64,000 nt of DNA from Vandiemenella viatica (lineage: Eukaryota; Arthropoda; Insecta; Orthoptera; Morabidae): positions 108,559,447 through 108,623,446 of the forward strand of contig CM061920.1 in assembly GCA_031002005.1 (NCBI GenBank), read 5' to 3'. The notes beneath the pieces were generated by a model that worked only from the letters and a program-made list of their open reading frames with translations, was not told where the DNA came from and made no database searches. A program made the position numbers and the translations under genes. Every line of letters begins with the position of its first letter. Position 1 is the first letter of the stretch. Positions 1 through 10,345 of the stretch are shown here, one piece after another.

Positions 1-944
1 CAATCGTGAATATTGCTTCAGTTTACATAACAATAAGAGAAAAAAAAATATATCTGCTTTAGAAATTAACATTAGAACTTGTTAACATTACAAAAACGTA
101 TAGAAATAAATATACCGTAACAATAACTCAAACGAGATGCAGAGCATGATTTCAAATAACCTTTTCCACCATTTCCTACATCTAAAACCTTTCCTACAAA
201 TAAGTTAAATACCCCACATTCTGCGATAATATTGGAAGAAATATTACTTGTTTAGTGAGCAGTTGCCTATACAGCATGCCTCTACAGTGTTTTTTGAATT
301 AACCAGTGTGTAATCGCGTCATTGCTCTATCATTATTTCAATAATAATAGTATATCACAAGACGATTTTTAGAAGTTCGAGCCACGCCCAATCTTCAGGC
401 GTCAGCAAATTGTGATAGTAGAAGTAAGAGTTATTAATGTTGTTAGGGCTTTAGGTCACATTCACAACAAGGTCATTAGCGCCCTAACCAACAACTGGTA
501 GGACAACTTAGCTTAAAAATAGGTTGATTTACTGTATAAATGGCTGGCTGGAAAGAAGTCGGACATACAGACAGCGGTAGCAACAATCCGTTGAAAACTT
601 TAGGTGAAATAGTTTCCCCTTAACAACATCAGTATTGCTAGTGTTATTGTATGCATATATTAATGTGTCTGGTGTGTGTTAAACGTATTGTTAGTGTTGT
701 GTATATTAGAGGGAACTCTTCCTAAGTCACAATGGAAGTCGCCAGTGAGACGTTACCTATCGTCAATGAACACAGTAAATTATAACTTCTTTAAACTTTT
801 AAATGACGTTTGCAATTTATTTGCATGCGTGCTGTCTTTTGAAATAGAAAATGTGTAAAAAAGAAAACGCCGGCGAGGTGGTATGTCAGTGGGTCATTGT
901 AAGAGTCATACTGTTGTAAGTGGAGTATTGAAAAGAGGAACCTT
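1..944. other. No gene seen; AT-rich unique-looking DNA
   Basis: No domain-bearing reading frame, SINE head or terminal repeat was recognised. The 60-codon frame at 676-858 shows no family resemblance and is probably chance. The interval ends at the TTA duplication of the Harbinger-like element. Confidence 0.5.
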
Positions 945-1112
945 TTAGGGCCTTATTACACTAGGCGACTTGGCGGCGCAACCAGCCGCGGCACTGGTGT
1001 CTCTGTTGGCGACGCAACCAGGATTCTGGTGGCGCCGCCAGCCAGCCACTCGCACAACCGAGCAGTCACTTTGCTGTTATCGTCGCATTGTACGCGAATT
1101 GTGTAGTTGAAA

Positions 1113-1180
1113 ATGTCCAGTGAACTACAGAATGTCACTGTGGAAATGAGTGGAAGTGAAAGTTTAGAGAAGACAAAGGG
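1113..1180 (+). CDS. Possible first coding exon inside the Harbinger-like element
   Basis: An ATG at 1113 opens 22 codons reading MSSELQNVTVEMSGSESLEK and a little more, followed at 1181 by GTAAGG, a good splice donor. Full-length Harbinger elements carry a second, Myb/SANT-like gene besides the nuclease, and its first exon could sit here, close to the left terminus. The continuation is lost, probably through deletion and the LINE insertion that starts at about 1309. This is weak evidence: a short open frame plus one splice motif, with no recognisable domain. It could equally be chance sequence. Confidence 0.2.
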
Positions 1181-1308
1181 GTAAGGCATGAAGAATTTCT
1201 CATTTTCGTATCTTTCCCGGCAATATCAACGTTTACTAAGTACAATGATTAAAAGAAAGACGATTTAGACATCCTTAAGTAATTAAAAAACTTGTCGTCT
1301 GAATACAG

Positions 1309-2660
1309 TTTAATTGCGATGGAGCTAACACTCCGGTAGCAATTTGCACATTTACAGCACTCTCTTCACCCTCCTCCTTTCCTCCAATGAGTCCCAATCC
1401 AGCTCCTGTATCATATCAGTTACTGACTGGGTCCTGCGATAATTTCCACAAACAAATCTAGCTGCTCTTCTTTGCACACCTTCCAACTCCTGTATTTGAT
1501 CTCCAAAATGTGGTCCCAAACTACGCCACCATATTCAACAAATGATCTGACCAAAGTTTTGTAACCTAACTCCCTAACTTCTCTGTTACATCCTCTCATC
1601 ACCCTCTTCAGCAAATGAAGGATTTTGTAACCTTTTTCTACCACCTGCCCAATTCAGTTTATCAAACGTTATGCAAAGAATTTACACTTCATCAAGCAAA
1701 TCTGACCCCACTCTGTAATCATAATTAACCTTTAGATCTATTTATCTTTGTATCTTATAAGCCGACTCTTCTTGGCATTTATCTTCATTCCATGCTGACC
1801 TACCCATTTAGATATTCTATCCAGATCATCCTGCAACTGTTCAGTCTTCACCTTTTTTGATCCTATTGTATACCATTGTATCATTTGAAAAATACCTAGA
1901 TTCTGACCGTAACACAGTCATTCATTAGAATAATGAACAGCAACTCCCATATTTACTTCCACTTCTCTTGATAATGTATTTCCTACTCTAACCCTTTGCT
2001 TTCTGACTTTTAAGAATTCCTGTGCCCAGCAAGTAACTTTTTCATTCAATTCAATACATTTCAGTTTATTTAAAACCATTTTATGGCTCACTCTGTCAAA
2101 TGCCTTAGAAAGATCTAGTGCCACACTATCAACTTGGCCTCCCATTTCAAATTCATTTGAAATATCTTGCATATAGCCCACTATCTGAGATTCAAATGAG
2201 TATCCTTGCCTAAAGCTATGTTGTCGATCTGAAAACTAGTTTCGTTCATCACAGACATTTCTGATATAGTTGCATATCAATCTCTCAATCATTCTGCCCA
2301 TCACTGATGACAAACTAATTGGCCAGGAATTTTCACCATATTTTTAACCCTTCCTTTATGAACTGGTGCTACTATCGGTCTTTTCCAATCCTTTGGTAAG
2401 CAGCAAGTCTCCAAACTCATTTTAAACAAAATTTTAAGGTAAGGTACAATATCCTATCCCACAATCTTTAATAAATCTGTAGTAATATTACCTACACCAG
2501 TTACACCAGTTTTAGCTTTCTGAGTTACTTCGCAATTTCCTGAAAATTTATTTCAAATTTTGTAGGTTCGTCATTTATTCCCTCCCATCATAGGATGACT
2601 GTCCCCAGTTGTCTCACCAAACCTGACACTCAGTATCTCTGCAATTTTAAAATTGTAAAG
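1309..2660 (-). mobile_element. LINE-J (Jockey/CR1-like) fragment, decayed
   Basis: Reading the minus strand from 2660 down, pieces of a non-LTR reverse transcriptase appear: a segment like SLISDGQNDRE, then VALDLSKAFDRVSHKMVLNK (2181-1918; the D of AFD is a catalytic-site residue), and the thumb/C-terminal segment GYKTLVRSFVEYGGVVWD (1644-1420). The 3' end at about 1309 has the family tail (TGCTACCGGAGTGTTAGC followed by TCCATCGCAATTAAA on the minus strand), shared with copies at 5190-7670, 13405-14015, 30040-33890, 38190-38905 and 59590-59805. Stops, frameshifts and a deletion just before the tail make it non-functional. The endonuclease region is absent (5' truncation). Confidence 0.85.
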
Positions 2661-2953
2661 TAGGAAGGGGCATATGAACAGTAGACTGAACGCGTGGTGG
2701 CGAGTCTGGCGGCGCCGCCAGGTGGCCTAGTGTAATAAGCTACGTAAGATACAATGCCCCGCCACGACTCTCGGCCACCAGTGGTTGCCCGCCTGGTGGC
2801 CGGGCAGGGCAGCCAGCCGGCCGCCAGTTTCTGGCGGCGCCACTGGCTGCCCTAGTGTAATAAGCTCCATAAGACCCTGTGCCCAGCGACGAGCAGAGCC
2901 ACCAGTGGCCCGGCTGGTGGCGCCACCAAGTCGCCTAGTGTAATAAGGCCCTT

Positions 2954-3079
2954 AATGATTCCAACTATATTCTCGCCGTAGCTGTTTCTGCTTTTAGACG
3001 AGGCCGCTCTAAATATTTCAAGGAACTGGATAGAATTTTTGAACACGCTACCACACACGGAATTTTGTATGAGGAATAG
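2954..3079 (+). other. Exon-like segment, copy 1 of a duplicated pair
   Basis: Directly outside the Harbinger right end an open frame reads through FRRGRSKYFKELDRIFEHAT and HGILYEE to a stop at 3077-3079. A pyrimidine-rich tract ending in TTTTAG (just before position 2999) could be a splice acceptor. The same protein pattern, S-[KE]-YF-x3-DRI-x-E-x-A-x2-HGIL, recurs 300 bp downstream (3278-3405). Conservation at the codon level suggests both once coded. I do not recognise the family; a decayed host exon or an old element exon are both possible. Confidence 0.3.
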
Positions 3080-3277
3080 CGTGTCCACTAGAGCCACATC
3101 CGTTACGTAGCGTGGCGTGCTTGGAGGAGGTGAATGCTTGAATCACTCGGCTTTGTTTCTTATCTATTCATAAAGCGGAGCTCCAGTTGCGGCGGATTAA
3201 CTAGTTTCGAGTAAGTAACGAACTCATGTAATGACACTACGCATGACTGCTACAAGCGCATTCAGCGTTTTTATCTC

Positions 3278-3405
3278 ATGTCACAAGTCCTGTTTAAGAG
3301 ACAGCAGACTGGTTCTGAATATTTCAGACTAGGTGATAGAATTCTTGAAGACGGTGCTAGGCACGGCATTCTGCGAAGAGAAGAAGCGAGAAGGGAGATT
3401 GGCTC
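3278..3405 (+). CDS. Exon-like segment, copy 2 of a duplicated pair, with splice donor
   Basis: The frame is open from 3215 and contains an ATG at 3278. It reads MSQVLFKRQQTGSEYFRLGD then RILEDGARHGILRREEARRE and IGS. GTAAGT follows at 3406, a consensus donor. It is homologous to the segment at 2954-3079, which is interrupted by a stop while this copy stays open to the donor. The charged, helical composition gives no family name. Support comes from the paralogous copy plus the donor; no acceptor is clear, and no further exon was found nearby. Confidence 0.3.
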
Positions 3406-3949
3406 GTAAGTCCTAGTAATGACAGCGTATCACAGATAGTAGTAGAAATATTTACATTACATGGTTAACATGCCCGAACATCAGTTTCATGATAAGATCG
3501 TACAGAAAATATTAATTCAGTATTATTAGCTGCTGTAGATTTGGTACTGTTTCGATTATAGATACTCTGAATACTCGCAAAAAGTTGTTTGATGAATAAT
3601 GTATATCACAAAATAAGTACTGTGAGGTATCAGAGAACTAATAAGTATGAAATAATTATAGTAAATAATATATTAATATTTAAGGTGGAAGTTTCAGCAT
3701 AAGAGTAATTAAGTTGGCTATACTGTAAGCTGGATTGTTAGATACTGGATATCGTTCATCTAAGCAAAGAGAATTACAACGATGTTGTAGGTAGAAATCA
3801 GTGAGACGAACATGAGAAAGAAAGAATTTTTTAATATAGTAGGTATTCAAAACGAAAAGACTCTATAAATGACCATGTAGTCTTTGAAATAAATGATAAC
3901 AGTGTATAAAACGTGAGACGAGTTTTTAAAGTTTACATTGAAAGAAGAA

Positions 3950-5165
3950 GCTATCGTTTGCTATTTATGGTTTATTCAAGATGCAAAAACAGCTATAACA
4001 CATATCTATTGGTTGCCTTGAGATGTATACGGTGTAGCATTTCGTTGGTAGCACAGGGTTTGGTTATCAGATGGAAGGGTCCTATTGAAGATGTTTCTCC
4101 ACACGTTTTTCCAGTTAATATCGGAGCATTTATTTTCTATTTTGTTGCCACGTTTGTGAGCCGTCATGATTGTGTATATCTCTTTGGTATTATTGGGGAA
4201 GTTGTCCTTTCGTGCTGCTGTGATGTAACTGTATTCGAGGAAATAAAACCTGATATGATGGAATGATTTATTGATGTGGGCTATCCCCACAGGTACCGTT
4301 GTACTCGCTGGTTTGTAGTGTTCCAGTAGTTGAGCCGTAATGGTTTCTTAATTTTCAGATATTTTTCTCATTGCTTTTATGAACATCGCGTTTGCTCTGA
4401 CTCTTACGTCCATTAAACCCAAACCTCTTATTAGTTTTGGCGGGGTTAGTGTCTGGAAGTTAATTTTGAATATTTCACCTTGGCTCAAGAACGTTTGGCT
4501 CTCTGAACGTTTTCTATTATTCCTTTGTGTGCAGGGAACACTTGTACAATATAATTTAATTTGCCTAGGACCGCCAGATTTATTAGATTTGTTTTTTGTA
4601 TGTTATTGATCTGACTGGTTTATTGCAAAAAAAGTATACCAGATTTGTTCATGTTGACAGTAGCGCTGCTTTCATTGCCGAAAATCCTTAGTTGGTTGTT
4701 AATTGTAACTAAATCGTTATTGTCGGCAACATAGAAACCAATGTCGTCTGCGTATATTCTTGTAGTGTATCTTATGCCTTGGAACGTTATGCCTTTTATC
4801 ATGGAATGGATGTTCCTTAATAGTGGTTCCATGTATATGGCAAACAAGACCATTGAGAGCGGGCAGCCTTGTCTTAACCCTCGACACATACTGAAGTTTT
4901 CGAGATAAATCCGTTTACTAGGACTCTTGTGGTTGCCCCGTTGGTTCCTTTCTTAATTGCTGATACGAATTTTGTTCCCATTCCCATTTTCCTCATGGAA
5001 TTGTATAAGAACTGATGTTCGACACGATCATATGCTTTATCGAAATCAAGGAAAAGGATTCCCGCTTTTAGCTTCAGGTTGTCTGCAATGTCTCTGTATT
5101 CCAAGATTGCGTGTTGGATCTCGCGATTAGGGATCGGGCCTGCCTGATACGGGCCAAGTATTTTG
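3950..5165 (-). mobile_element. L1/Tx1-like LINE fragment, 3' half
   Basis: On the minus strand, frames read LFLDFDKAYDRVEHQFLYNS (5104-4874), then GLRQGCPLSMVLFAIYMEPL and RIYADDIGFYV (4889-4620), which are the classical RT boxes with the YADD catalytic pair. Then comes RGLGLMDVRVRANAMFIKAM in the next frame (about 4600-4380), and INWKNVWRNIFNRTLPS (4290-4006), typical of the C-terminal region of L1/Tx1-type ORF2. At least two frame changes and stops separate these pieces. The endonuclease is missing. The clade call rests on QGCPLS with YADD and the GLGL...W-VW C-terminal pattern; it differs clearly from the LINE-J and LINE-R families here. Confidence 0.8.
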
Positions 5166-5189
5166 GTATTTCGGTATGAAAATCCTGCA

Positions 5190-7670
5190 ATGTATCAAGT
5201 AATTGAAACAATAAGTTATCACAGTGCAGTACTGATGGCTATTAGGGGATTCAATAAACCAGTGGCCAAAATAGAAGGGGGAAAGGGGTATAGTTATAAA
5301 AAGGCAAAGACTTTAGAATTGAAGAAATATTTCAGGTAAAGGTTCAACAAATGGAAGGTTGGCGCAAGTGCAGTGGACGCGAAGTGGGAAGAGATAATAA
5401 AACAAGGGGAGGAAATGTTTATTCCAATTCAGAAAATAAAGGGAATAACAGAACCTACAGTCCACAATAGGGAGGTAAGAAGATTAAAGAGGCTAGTGAG
5501 ATGGGAACACTACAGAGTTAAGCGACAGGGACTAGTAGGGAATACTTAAAACAACCAAACACGCAATTAATAGGAACAAAGAGAGAAGCCAGGGATGCAT
5601 TTATGAAGAATATTGTTGGTACAGGGGGACCAATGAATCGTGTATCTAGAAATTTCTATGGCTATATTAGAAAACTGTGGGGAAGGGAAGGTATTCAGAC
5701 TATTGTAGATAAGAACGGAGTTGAAGTCACTGAGGATTTTAAAATGGTAGAGATACTGAGTGACTGGTTTAATGAGATTAATAGGGACTATCATCCTGTG
5801 ATAGGAGGGAATAAATCAGAGGATAGTCACCTTAAAGTATAAATGAGGAATTTACAAAATTTGAAACAGATTCTCAGGAAATTACGAAGGAACTCAGAAA
5901 GATTTTGGGATACGATATTGCACCTTACCTTGAAATTTTATTAAAAATGAGTTTGGAGTCTTGCTGCTTACCAGAGGATTGCAAAAGAGCAACAGTATCA
6001 CCAGTTCATGAAGGAGGGGTTACAAATATGGTTGAAAATTACAGGCCAATTAGTTTGACATCAATGACAGGAAAAATGATGGAGAGATTGATATGCAACT
6101 ATATCAGAAATGTCTGTGAGGAAAGAAACTGGTTTGCAGATCGACAACATGGTTTTAGGCAAGGATATTCATGTGAATCTCAGATGGTGGGCTATATGCA
6201 AGATATTTCAGATGAATTGGACAAGGGAGGCCAAGTTGATAGTGTGGCACTAGATATTTCTAAGGCATTTGACGGAGCGAGCTATAAAATGGTTTCAAAT
6301 AAACTGAAATCTATTGTATTGGATGAAAAGGCTTCCTACTGGATAGAGGAATTTTTAATAGCAGAAAGAAAAGTATTAGAGTAGGAAATACATTATCAAA
6401 AGAGGTGAAAGTAAATATGGGAGTGCCACAGGGTAGTGTATTGATACTGTTGCTATTCATTGTTCTAATGAAGGATTGTGTTGATAGATTACTGTCAGAA
6501 TTTGGTTTTTTTTTTTCAGATGATATAATTGTACACAATAGGATCAAAAAAAGTGAAGACTGTGACCAACTGCAGGGTGACCTGGATAGAATATCTAAAT
6601 GGGTAGGTAAGCATGGAATGAAGTTAAGTGCCATGAAGAGTCGGCTTGTTAGGTACACAGATAAAATACTAAAGGTAGTTTATGATTATAGGATTGGGTC
6701 AGAATTGCTTGTCAAATGCTTGAAGTGTAAGTGTCTTGGCATAACGTTTGATAACAAATTCAACTGGGCAGGTGGTAGGAAAAGGCAACAAAATTCTTCA
6801 TTAACTGGAGAGGGTGATAAGAGGATGTACCAGAGAAGTTAGGGAATTGGGTTACAAAACTTTGATCAGACCTTTTGCTGAATATGGTGGTGTAGTTTTG
6901 GACCCATATTTTGGTTATCAAATACAGGAGTTGGATAGTGTGCAAAGAAGAGCAGCTATATTTGTTTGTGCAAATGCTCGAAGGACCCAGTCATTAACTG
7001 TTACGATAAAATCGAGTGTGGTGGGTGAACGGTTAACGCTATGGCTTCGCATTCTGTAGGACACCGGTTCGAATCCCCGTCCGGGCATCCAGATTTGGGT
7101 TTTTCATGGTATCCCCAAATCATTCCAGGCGAATGCCGAGATGCTTCCTTCAAAAGGCCATGGCCGAATTGCTTCTAGTTCCTTGCCTCAGTCCCATCCT
7201 GCCTCTAACTTAATAGATGTCGACGAGGCGTAAAGCCATAAGTAAAGAAAAAACGACGAAGGAGATGGATTGGGAGTCCTTGTAAGAAAGGAGGAAGGTG
7301 AATAGAGTGATGGGAACGTACAGGGATATATGTTGGTGATGGGGCTTGGAAGGATATTGGTCAGAGAATTAGTAATAGTGCATGGAAGGGGAAAAGCGCT
7401 TGATTTCATGCATAAAGGAGTGGGAAAATTTTCTTTTGTCGATAAGGGTGTCAGGGATTGGAACAAATTGCCACGTGATCAATAATTTACCAAAAACGCT
7501 TAAGGAATTTAACATTAAAATTTGTAAATTGGTAAAGAAAATAATGGATGAATTTAACAAAGAAAATTTTTAAAAAATAATAATAAAAAGGGGTAGTTAG
7601 ATGACTAGGGGAATTGCCAGCGGAGCGTTATTTCAATTTCAATTAAAAGTAATAAATAATAATAAATAAA
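5190..7670 (+). mobile_element. LINE-J (Jockey/CR1-like), longest copy, 5' truncated and decayed
   Basis: In order: a linker with NIVGTGGPMNRVSRNFYGYI (5603-5842); RT fingers and palm with NYRPISLTSMTGKMMERL, FRQGYSCESQM and VALDISKAFD (5905-6384); GVPQGSVL and FSDDIIVHN (6405-6842, where the usual A of the [FY]ADD box is S); a LGITFDNKFNWA stretch; the thumb segment GYKTLIRPFAEYGGVV (6814-7059); and the C-terminus with FLLSIRVSGIGTNCHVINNL (7382-7573). The tail carries the family motif AATTGCCAGCGGAGCG followed by AT-rich repeats. Frameshifts separate every block. A SINE-A interrupts it at 7010-7257. No endonuclease domain is present. It abuts the L1/Tx1-like fragment on its left. Confidence 0.85.
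7010..7257 (+). mobile_element. SINE-A, tRNA-headed, inserted in LINE-J
   Basis: A tRNA-like head with a pol III B-box GGTTCGAATCC (about 7066) is followed by a body containing CCCCAAATCATTCCAGGCGA, AAAAGGCCATGGCCGAATTG and GTCGACGAGGCGTAAAGCCA, ending in an A-rich tail. It splits the LINE-J reading between MQSVT-type codons and the following E-W-D codons. Possible target duplications are ACGATAAA before and ACGACGAA after, with one mismatch. It is the most complete SINE-A in the window. Confidence 0.85.
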
Positions 7671-7674
7671 TATT

Positions 7675-8283
7675 TCTTCTGTGGCCCCTGATTTTTTCTG
7701 TCTCCTCAATTGGTTCCATTCTTCATATTGCATTCTCAATCTGTTGAATTCCCTTCTATCCTATTTGTTGATTCCGTATTTTCAGTTTCTGCAACTCTTG
7801 CTCTATTGATAAGGTCTACTTCCATTGTTTGTGCCTATTGTTAACTCATCGCCCTGCATTCCATTCTACGCTACACATTATGATCGGAGCCAATATTATT
7901 TCCCACATGATCTATACAGTCCAAATTTTGGTTTTAAAATGCTTTGCCCACGTAATCTGCCTAAAGTCCTCGTCGTCCACATGTTTCTACATGGGAAATG
8001 ATCCCCTGTAATTCAAAATGGTGTGACTGTCACGATCGATCGGAATTTTTCACATAATTCTAACAGCATTTCCTGGCTCATTTCGTTCTTATAAATTCAA
8101 AGTACCCTTAATACTGCACACTCTACATTCTTCTGTTCAGAATACCTTCCTCTTACGATCAGTAGATTCTCTGCGATCTATATATAAACTTTACTAGCAT
8201 TTCGATTTGGCAATGCTTCTGGTTGATCACTGTTGCGGAGTATACATGACTGATGTATTGGCTCAGTTTATATCAAAGATAAG
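7675..8283. other. No gene seen
   Basis: AT-rich DNA with no supported reading frame; the frame at 7829-8011 shows no family resemblance. Possibly old LINE debris, but I could not name any piece. Confidence 0.4.
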
Positions 8284-8555
8284 CATGGTATTCAACCCGA
8301 AGGTTGGTTGGACCCTCCCAAAGGAGGCATATTTCGTCTGGTATTGGAGGTAAGGTGGCCAGTTCATTTCCTGCTTACCTAACCTAACCTGCTAATCGTA
8401 ACGTGTAAAGGGGACCTACAGTTCAACGAAGAATCCGAACCACCAGAGCTTTCTGGCGTACTTCACATTGCACAACAAGCACATTCGAACCGGTGTCCTT
8501 TGGTTCTCCAGTCACACACCTTAACCACTGAGCGACCTGGCTACCCACCGTTGTG
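8284..8555 (-). mobile_element. SINE-C, tRNA-headed
   Basis: On the minus strand the head near 8550 reads GTCGCTCAGTGGTTAAGG (A-box) with the B-box-like GGTTCGAATGT. The body includes TACTCCTTTTGGGAGGGTCC-like and CCCCTTTACACG motifs shared with copies at 23285-23515, 29645-29942, 31699-31918 and 44040-44305. The distal (3') end on the + strand begins ATTCAACCCGAAGGTTGG, which is important for reading the Transib-like insertion at 27807. Confidence 0.75.
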
Positions 8556-8812
8556 TCCTGATCAATATAATTCTGACTTTAATATTTATTTATTTATTTT
8601 ATCGTTTAGCCCACTAAGGTGCGCGTGGAACCATTAATTTGCATTGTCCTTCTTGCTCATATTCCCCAAACCTCCTCATCCTTTCACTGTACGCTTGACT
8701 TCTCTCTTGTGTCTATGCATTTCTGAGTTTCAGATTTGTTTTGCTCTTGGGATCTTTGGGACAAATTTATTTGAAGTGATTAACTGTCTATATATATTGT
8801 TTGTAGACGTCA

Positions 8813-9300
8813 GTGGGTCTAGACTTTTGCAAGGTCCTTCTGGGTTTCTATAAGCCAGCGTGCTTTGGTTTGTTGGGGTCCATTGACGATGTGGAAAATT
8901 TTCTTGGTCAGTCGCGAGTCATCCATTCGTGCTACATGTCCGTAGAATTTCAAGTGTCTTTTCCGTGCGAGAGAGGTGAATCGTTCCGTCAGTGAATACA
9001 GTTCTTCTGACCCTAATATGTTTAAGCAACTCAACTGTTTCTAATTCTTTAGAAATGCTAGTACAAGGACCCCAGCTTGTTTTATAATTGTTCTAAATTT
9101 CTCCCCTTTCCGCATAAACCTTTGGTGTCATTCCATTCAACCTCACTGATATCAACAATACAGATGTGGATCTGATCCACATCTGTTCGGAAATTCTCTA
9201 ACCTACCTCCCTTATTCAGACGCCGAGATATCGCGCTGTGACTTGTACAATATTTTTCACTATTTTTTTTTCCAGCTGACCTTTTCTGAATAATAATCAC
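8813..9300 (-). mobile_element. RTE-like LINE remnant with the middle deleted
   Basis: Minus-strand frames give two pieces of a non-LTR element. One is an endonuclease-start-like stretch, LNKGGRLENFRTDVDQIHIC with ISEVEWND (9300-9082). The other is a C-terminal stretch, RKRHLKFYGHVARMDDSRLT and ARWLIETQKDLAKV (9034-8819), typical of RTE-type C-termini (FYGH...RM). The whole reverse transcriptase that should lie between them is missing, so the copy is an internal-deletion derivative or two adjacent insertions. Confidence 0.6.
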
Positions 9301-9540
9301 CCAGAGTATTTTGTCCGGGGATATAAGAACACAATGTGATTTTAGAAGATTACATTTCCTCGATGTATCTTGTACTTAAGGAAACGGTTTCCTCTTGTTG
9401 TCGCATGCAAACCTTCCACCTATATGGGTTGTTTCTTATCCCAATATTGTCTTCAAAAATTAACTACATCTATCGTTTCATGGCATTGAGAATGCTTTCA
9501 TATGGAATGAAAAAAAATCTATCCCATGTTACATTTTAAT

Positions 9541-9985
9541 CTTTTTTTTTTTTTTTTTTTGATCACACAGAGAGTAACTAACAGTAAATAAGTTACTGTA
9601 GCAGCAATTACGTGGACAGTGATATGTTGTATAGAAGTGAATTCTGTAGTGATGGGGGAAAAACGTTTCGCAGATAGCTGGCACACCCAAGTTTTCGAAC
9701 TGTGTTTCTGCGCTCAGATCACCTGCGGGTAACATGTAAGTTTAGCTGTACACCGCCAAAATCAGACGCGCCGCACGGGCTAAATGAAGCACTGGCAACC
9801 TGTTGTGTGGTCAGAACGCTGATGGAATATACGAGCAGCTGCCGACGATAGTGTGTAACAGACACCTGCCTGGCTGTGAGCGCCTCACTCTGCTGTAACA
9901 GCACGCCACCCAGGCCAGGGAGCACAGAACTGTGCCCTACGACGAAAGTACGACAACCCAATATAAAGTAGATTCTTTTAGACGA
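9541..9985 (-). repeat. Probable retroposed sequence with oligo(A) tail
   Basis: A run of about 22 T at 9541-9562 reads as a poly(A) tail on the minus strand. The sequence upstream of the tail (9563-9985) is more GC-rich than its surroundings and has a long open minus frame (9719-9961: TFVVGHSSVLPGLGGVLLQQ and onward). This fits a retroposed transcript or a SINE/LINE end. I could not name it and saw no clear target duplication. Confidence 0.35.
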
Positions 9986-10056
9986 GTGTCACGGATGCTG
10001 TGATTTAAATTTGTCAAACAATATTAGAGCTGAAGAAATGTAGGCTTTCTCGGTCA

Positions 10057-10226
10057 GTTGTGTAAAATCTTCTCGAGCTTTCCACCGGGATAGCGCGTCA
10101 GTAAGAGGCGCCGTTTCGTAGCCTGCCTCTGGCGCCGGAAGAAGGAGCCACAGGCAGACTCTGAAACGTCGCCTATTACTGAAGCGCTATCCCGGTGTAA
10201 AGCTCGAGAAGATTTTACGCAAGTAT
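10057..10226. repeat. Long hairpin (inverted repeat), MITE-like
   Basis: Two arms of about 75 bp pair with each other. TGTAAAATCTTCTCGAGCTT followed by CCACCGGGATAGCGC on the left matches the reverse complement of TATCCCGGTGTAAAGCTCGA followed by GAAGATTTTACGC on the right, with a few mismatches. The loop is centred near 10135 (GGCGCCGG). No TIR-type target duplication is obvious. It could be a small MITE or an RNA hairpin source; no coding sequence. Confidence 0.7.
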
Positions 10227-10345
10227 TGGGGCTGCTTTTATTCGCCGTTATTCATTGCTCTAGTAAACAAACACAATATTAGTGATCCTTGATTTTTGTT
10301 TGCTAAAAGATTATTTCGACTTACATTTCTGTCTAGTTACGGTTT

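Larger units (their letters stand above)
948..2951. mobile_element. PIF/Harbinger-like DNA transposon, non-autonomous as it stands
   Basis: The two ends are inverted copies of GGGCCTTATTACACTAGG, continuing into a GC-rich subterminal zone rich in TGGCGGCGCC and TGGTGGC motifs. A TTA triplet flanks each end (945-947 and 2952-2954), matching the 3-bp TTA/TWA target duplication of the PIF/Harbinger superfamily. No DDE nuclease frame remains. The interior holds an inverse LINE-J fragment (1309-2660). The right end is compound: the inner TIR motif CCTAGTGTAATAAG recurs three times (about 2727, 2853 and 2934), each preceded by GC-rich repeats. The element class rests on TIR plus TSD only. Confidence 0.7.

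Noticed and set aside
676..858. 60-codon frame on +
   Set aside because: No domain, no splice or promoter context; expected by chance at this AT content.
8371..8390. Telomere-like CCTAA repeats
   Set aside because: Only two or three units within SINE-C; not a telomeric array.
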